Assembly (NCBI GenBank): GCA_016205965.1
Contig: JACQSM010000080.1
Coordinates: 1-24,631, forward strand
Source: Candidatus Uhrbacteria bacterium
GTDB lineage: Bacteria; Patescibacteriota; Patescibacteriia; SG8-24
Length of the DNA: 24,631 nt
Direction: 5' to 3'
Part shown: in pieces, positions 21,922-24,631 of the stretch
How the letters are laid out: every line of letters begins with the position of its first letter
Position numbering within the stretch: position 1 is the stretch's first letter
Translations under genes and position numbers: made by a program
Notes under the pieces: model-generated
Database searches by the model: none
What the model was told of the DNA's origin: nothing
The model's input: the letters and a program-made list of their open reading frames with translations, nothing else

Positions 21922-22485
21922 ATGAGAGGGAAATACGTCGTTGTCACCGGTCCATCAGGCGCGGGCAAGACTACCCTGGTCGATCGTTTTTTGGCGGCCG
22001 AATCGTCGTGCTGCCGGCTCGTGACTGTCACGACCAGGGCGCCGCGGCCCAAGGAGATCGCCGGCGTCGACTATCTCTTCACCACGGTCGAGGACTTCAA
22101 GGCGCGCATCAGCGTCGATGAGTTCTTCGAGCATGCCGAGACCTACGACGCTTTTTACGGCTCTTCTCGGCTCGACCTGGCCAGGCTGTTGGACCGCCAC
22201 CCCGTGGTGTTCGGCGTCCTCGACGCCAAGGGAGCGCGCACGGTCAAGACAAAGATGCCCGAGTCCCTGGTCATTATGCTGACCTCGCCGCTCGAAGAGC
22301 TGCGCGACCGCCTGGAACGCCGGTTCGGGGCCGGTTCGGACAAAGCCCGGCGCCGTCTCGAAGAGGCCGAGCGTGAAATGTCGGATCAGACGTTCTGCGA
22401 CATCGTCATGCCGAGCCATGACGGTGAGATGGACCGCATGGTCGCCGCTCTGCGCGGCCACCTGGAGTCCTACCTCGTCAAATGA
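21922..22485 (+). CDS. gmk: Guanylate kinase
   Basis: Gmk phosphorylates GMP and dGMP to the diphosphates with ATP. The P-loop is GPSGAGKTT at residues 10-18. The GMP-binding segment is TVTTRAPRPKEIAGVDYLF, the family's TTRxPRxxExxGxDYxF signature. A shortened YGSS motif follows after AETYDAFYG. The length of 187 residues is normal to slightly short. The ATG at 21922 has GGAGG five bases upstream and needs no alternative. The C-terminal half is more divergent from well-known Gmk sequences, with ERRFGAGSDKARRRLEEAEREM as the lid and helix region. The gene diverges from thyX across a 165-base region and ends at its own terminator, so it forms a single-gene transcript. Confidence 0.92.
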   Translation: MRGKYVVVTGPSGAGKTTLVDRFLAAESSCCRLVTVTTRAPRPKEIAGVDYLFTTVEDFKARISVDEFFEHAETYDAFYGSSRLDLARLLDRHPVVFGVLDAKGARTVKTKMPESLVIMLTSPLEELRDRLERRFGAGSDKARRRLEEAEREMSDQTFCDIVMPSHDGEMDRMVAALRGHLESYLVK

Positions 22486-22495
22486 AAACGCGAAC

Positions 22496-22518
22496 GCCGC
22501 CTTTACGAGGCGGCTTTT
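22496..22518 (+). terminator. Rho-independent terminator of gmk
   Basis: GCCGCCT (22496-22502) pairs with AGGCGGC (22508-22514) around a TTACG loop, followed by TTTT and further T-rich sequence. It starts ten bases after the gmk stop. Confidence 0.85.
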
Positions 22519-22543
22519 CTTATTTTGATTTTGGCGCGGATTC

Positions 22544-22840
22544 TTACAGAAAGCTCCGGGTCGCGTTCGCGATGGCGTCGACGACGAAGCGGGCGACCGA
22601 GGACGACGACGCGACCAGGATCAATCCGATGACCGCGTTGGTGAGCGTGGAAGCGGCGGCGTCGATCGATTCCTGGTCGCCGCCGTGCGTCATCATCAGA
22701 AAGCCGCCCTGGAGAAGTTTCAGCATGAAAACGATGCCGGTGAGTCCCAAAACCGAGCGGATGACGTTGGCGGCGATGACGCGGATATCGTCGACCGGCA
22801 GACCGATGCCGTTCGCGTAGTCCAACCCGAGATCGACCAT
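22544..22840 (-). CDS. T4SS pilin-like (VirB2-type) small membrane protein
   Basis: The 98-residue protein has two hydrophobic segments, about 21-50 (VIAANVIRSVLGLTGIVFML and on) and 66-92 (TNAVIGLILVASSSSVARFV), joined by a short loop MTHGGDQESIDAA. The pattern GGFLMMTxGG then LTNAVIGLILV matches the T4SS_pilin family (PF18895) frequent in CPR genomes. It lacks a recognisable cleavable signal peptide. Members are related to VirB2-type pilins of conjugation and DNA-transfer machines; their work in CPR is unproven. The ATG lies one base after the dcd stop (TGATATG), so it is co-translated with dcd. No other secretion genes are in the window. Confidence 0.78.
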   Translation of the reverse strand: MVDLGLDYANGIGLPVDDIRVIAANVIRSVLGLTGIVFMLKLLQGGFLMMTHGGDQESIDAAASTLTNAVIGLILVASSSSVARFVVDAIANATRSFL

Positions 22841-22841
22841 A

Positions 22842-23408
22842 TCACTTCTTGAAATTTTTCCACATCTGCGACGCCTGGGGTTCGCGGGCGCCGTAGTACT
22901 TGGAGCCGAGCGCGGTCGCCCCGTACGGCCGCTCGCAGGCGGTCGACAGGGGAGAGAACGACATCTGGGCGATCGGCATCTGGCAGTAGAGTTTGACCGG
23001 CAGGCTGCCGATGTTCGAAAGCTCGAGCGTCAGTTTGAGGCGGTTGCCGGGGTCGAGATAGCCGGCGGTGGCGTGGATGATGATGCCGAGCCGGCCCAGC
23101 GAGCTTTTGCCTTCGAGCCTGCCGACGACGTCGCTGCCGACGCCGACCTCTTCCAAGGTCAGGCCGAGGGCGAACTCGCCCGGATGCAGGATGAATGGGT
23201 GGGCCTCGTCGATCAGGACTTTGCGCATCAGGCCCTCGACCGGCTCTTTGACGTCGATGATGTGGTGGTTGACGGTATCGAAAATCAAGAACGTCCGGTC
23301 GAGATGGAGGTCGACCGACGCCGGCTGGACGCATTCCGGCCTGAAGGGATCGATGGTGATCTTGCCTTCGGCCATGTAGCGCTTGATGTCGCGATCGGAG
23401 AGGATCAT
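22842..23408 (-). CDS. dcd: dCTP deaminase, probably the bifunctional dUMP-forming type
   Basis: The family deaminates dCTP to dUTP; bifunctional members (Mycobacterium tuberculosis, Methanocaldococcus jannaschii) also hydrolyse the dUTP to dUMP. The 188-residue protein has EGKSSLGRLGIIIHATAGYLDPG at 99-121, with the catalytic Glu expected in LTLELSN (E129). The C-terminal part, ERPYGATALGSKYYGAREP, carries the PYG...GSKYxGxR pattern that I associate with the bifunctional mycobacterial enzyme. E. coli Dcd reads differently there. The assignment of dUTPase activity is therefore by motif resemblance. With thyX and tmk it would complete a path from dCTP to dTDP. It is co-directional with the pilin gene downstream. 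Confidence 0.93.
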   Translation of the reverse strand: MILSDRDIKRYMAEGKITIDPFRPECVQPASVDLHLDRTFLIFDTVNHHIIDVKEPVEGLMRKVLIDEAHPFILHPGEFALGLTLEEVGVGSDVVGRLEGKSSLGRLGIIIHATAGYLDPGNRLKLTLELSNIGSLPVKLYCQMPIAQMSFSPLSTACERPYGATALGSKYYGAREPQASQMWKNFKK

Positions 23409-23420
23409 GTGGTTGCCAGA

Positions 23421-23446
23421 AGGGCGGGCTGAAGCCCGCCCTCCGT
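23421..23446. repeat. REP-like palindromic element, copy 3 (single hairpin)
   Basis: AGGGCGGGCT (23421-23430) and AGCCCGCCCT (23433-23442) form a perfect ten-base-pair palindrome around GA, followed by CTCC-type sequence. It is the same unit as the right halves of the elements at 13270-13341 and 18541-18615. It lies between rplA and dcd on the minus strand and may act as a terminator or 5' UTR hairpin. Confidence 0.7.
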
Positions 23447-23452
23447 AGTATA
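23447..23452 (-). promoter_or_regulatory. Possible -10 box for dcd
   Basis: TATACT on the minus strand (23452 to 23447) lies 38 bases before the dcd ATG, with no clear -35 and no TGn extension. The expected start would fall inside palindrome copy 3, so the transcript would carry only part of that hairpin. Confidence 0.35.
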
Positions 23453-23464
23453 CGCAATCCGTTT

Positions 23465-24148
23465 TTATGCTGCCACCCGGATGCCCGGACCCATGGTCGA
23501 GGTCAGGGTGACCGATTGGAGGAAGGTGCCCTTGGAAGAACCCGGCTTGTTTTTGCGCAGCGCTTCCATGAGCGTCTGGAAGTTGCCCAGGAGCTGCTCG
23601 CTGGTGAACGAAGCCTTGCCGATGATCTGGTGGATGTTGGCGGTGTCGTCGTTCTTGAAGGTGACTTTGCCCTTGCCGAGCTCTTCGACCGTCTTTTTGA
23701 TTTGCGTGGTGACTGTTTCGCTTTTCGGGCTCGGCATCAAGCCCTTGGGGCCGAGGACTTTGGCGACCTTGGCCATTTTTGGCATCATGTCGGGCGTGGC
23801 CACGGCGACGTCGAAGTCGATTTTGCCGGTCTTGGCGATCTCGGCGATCAGTTCTTCGCCGCCGACGATGGCGGCGCCGGCGTCCTTGGCTTCCTTCTCT
23901 TTTTCAGCCGAGCTGACGAAGACGGCGATCCGCTTGGTCTTGCCGATGCCGTGGGGCATGGTGACGGTGCCGCGGACCGACTGCTCGGTCTTCTTGGGGT
24001 CGATGCCGAGGCGGACGTGCACCTCGATCGAGGAATTGAACTTGGTGGTGCTGGTCTCCTTGACCAGGGCGATCGCTTCTTCGGGCGAGTACGTTTTCTT
24101 GGGATCGATCTTGGCTTTGAGCGCGGTGTAGCGTTTGCCGTGCGGCAT
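23465..24148 (-). CDS. rplA: 50S ribosomal protein L1 (uL1)
   Basis: L1 binds the 23S rRNA at the mobile L1 stalk near the E site and often represses translation of its own mRNA. The 227-residue protein has the expected start MPHGKRYTALKAKIDPKK and the signature MMPKMAKVAKVLGPKGLMPS in the middle. The C-terminal part is GKASFTSEQLLGNFQTLMEAL, followed by the TLTSTMGPGIRV ending. Length and motifs are complete. It follows rplK by 53 bases in the usual order. Its presence argues against CPR lineages reported to lack uL1. A candidate L1-binding leader is seen in the gap with rplK. Downstream is the palindrome copy 3 and then dcd. Confidence 0.97.
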   Translation of the reverse strand: MPHGKRYTALKAKIDPKKTYSPEEAIALVKETSTTKFNSSIEVHVRLGIDPKKTEQSVRGTVTMPHGIGKTKRIAVFVSSAEKEKEAKDAGAAIVGGEELIAEIAKTGKIDFDVAVATPDMMPKMAKVAKVLGPKGLMPSPKSETVTTQIKKTVEELGKGKVTFKNDDTANIHQIIGKASFTSEQLLGNFQTLMEALRKNKPGSSKGTFLQSVTLTSTMGPGIRVAA

Positions 24149-24154
24149 AAGATT

Positions 24155-24189
24155 GGTGGTTCGAGCGGCGCGCGGATGCGGCCTCCCAC
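24155..24189 (-). promoter_or_regulatory. Possible L1-binding autoregulatory site ahead of rplA
   Basis: On the minus strand the rplK-rplA gap contains GTGGGAGG (24189 to 24182) and, further on, AACCACC (24161 to 24155), which can pair through GTGG/CCAC. A GTGGGAG...CCAC arrangement before rplA resembles the L1 mRNA-binding sites known in other bacteria that mimic the 23S rRNA target. The middle is G+C-rich and other folds are possible. Confidence 0.35.
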
Positions 24190-24201
24190 TTGATTAGGTG
24201 A

Positions 24202-24627
24202 TTACGCGGTGACTTCGAGACCCATCTGCCGGGCCGTGCCTTCGATCATGCGCATGGCGGCGTTGACGTCGGCGGTGTTGAGGTCGGGGAGTTTCTTCTC
24301 GGCGATCTCGCGGATCTGGGCTTTGGAAACCTTGCCGATCTTTTCGGTCAGCGGCTTGCCCGAACCCTTTTCGATGCCGGCGGCTTTCTTGAGCAGCTCC
24401 GAAGCCGGCGGCGTCTTGAGGACGAAGGTGTAGGTGCGATCCTCGTAGACGGTGATGACGACCGGGGTGATGTCGCCGCCGAGCTTGGAGGTGGCGGCGT
24501 TGAACTTCTGACAGAACTCCGAGATGTTTAGACCGTGCTGACCCAGGGCCGGACCGACCGGCGGGGCCGGGTTGGCCTTGCCCGCGGGGATCTGCAGTTT
24601 GATGACGACTTTGATCTTTTTGGCCAT
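24202..24627 (-). CDS. rplK: 50S ribosomal protein L11 (uL11)
   Basis: L11 binds the GTPase-associated region of 23S rRNA and takes part in factor binding and the stringent response. The 141-residue protein opens MAKKIKVVIKLQIPAGKANP and continues PAPPVGPALGQHGLNISEFC, the proline-rich N-terminal domain and its linker. The RNA-binding C-terminal domain includes TYTFVLKTPPASELLKKAAG, and the conserved end is VNAAMRMIEGTARQMGLEV. The sequence is complete, with the ATG four bases from the window edge, so any upstream nusG or secE lies outside. It forms the usual rplK-rplA pair. Confidence 0.97.
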   Translation of the reverse strand: MAKKIKVVIKLQIPAGKANPAPPVGPALGQHGLNISEFCQKFNAATSKLGGDITPVVITVYEDRTYTFVLKTPPASELLKKAAGIEKGSGKPLTEKIGKVSKAQIREIAEKKLPDLNTADVNAAMRMIEGTARQMGLEVTA

Positions 24628-24631
24628 ATTC

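Overview
The window reads as a piece of a bacterial chromosome from the Candidate Phyla Radiation (Patescibacteria). The evidence is lineage-style content rather than a marker-gene tree. It includes a secreted FISUMP/TSP1-like protein with the C-terminal 'DGKRYVFPN...GGNITYRPG' domain common in these genomes, a VirB2-like T4SS pilin, a DUF5679 zinc ribbon, a double-length ThyX-like protein and a ThrRS without the TGS domain. TGA ends several genes (dcd, gmk, miaB), so the code is the standard bacterial one, not the UGA=Gly code of Absconditabacteria/Gracilibacteria. The core genes are G+C-rich. Two stretches, about 1-4062 and 10097-11428, and to a lesser degree the intein, are visibly richer in A+T and look acquired.

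Layout. 1-1571 is an accessory cluster: the end of an unknown gene, a beta-class DNA methyltransferase, and two small unknown proteins. 1678-4062 is a large secreted multidomain protein. 4122-8909 is dnaE, interrupted by a 431-residue homing intein. 8935-10086 is a membrane-anchored baseplate-J-like protein. 10097-11428 is an A+T-rich islet holding a DUF6998-like protein, a HEPN protein and an unknown partner. 11438-13264 is thrS. 13480-14301 (minus) is an acidic coiled-coil protein whose frame continues past an in-frame TAA. 14409-16654 is a miaB-miaA pair for tRNA A37 modification, followed by a DUF5679 gene. 17016-18533 (minus) is gatB. 18635-21756 (minus) carries a polytopic membrane protein, tmk and thyX. 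gmk diverges from thyX at 21922. 22544-23408 (minus) is the dcd and T4SS pilin pair. 23465-24627 (minus) is rplA and rplK.

How the genes fit together. Dcd, which resembles the bifunctional dCTP deaminase/dUTPase type, ThyX and Tmk would give a route from dCTP to dTDP. Gmk adds guanine nucleotide supply. thyX and gmk diverge from a 165-bp region with two DnaA-box-like sites in inverted orientation and a pair of structured repeats. MiaA and MiaB, ThrRS, GatB, L1 and L11 belong to translation. Three related G+C-rich palindromic elements lie between genes. Several genes have an extended -10 box (TGnTAnnnT) so close to the start codon that leaderless or near-leaderless mRNAs are likely.

Most notable points: the ThyX-like protein in which each half has lost a different part of the catalytic motif; the thyX/gmk intergenic region; the dnaE intein with an apparent extra helix-turn-helix segment; the HEPN two-gene module; and the interrupted coiled-coil gene. 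All family names come from reading motifs; no database search was possible.
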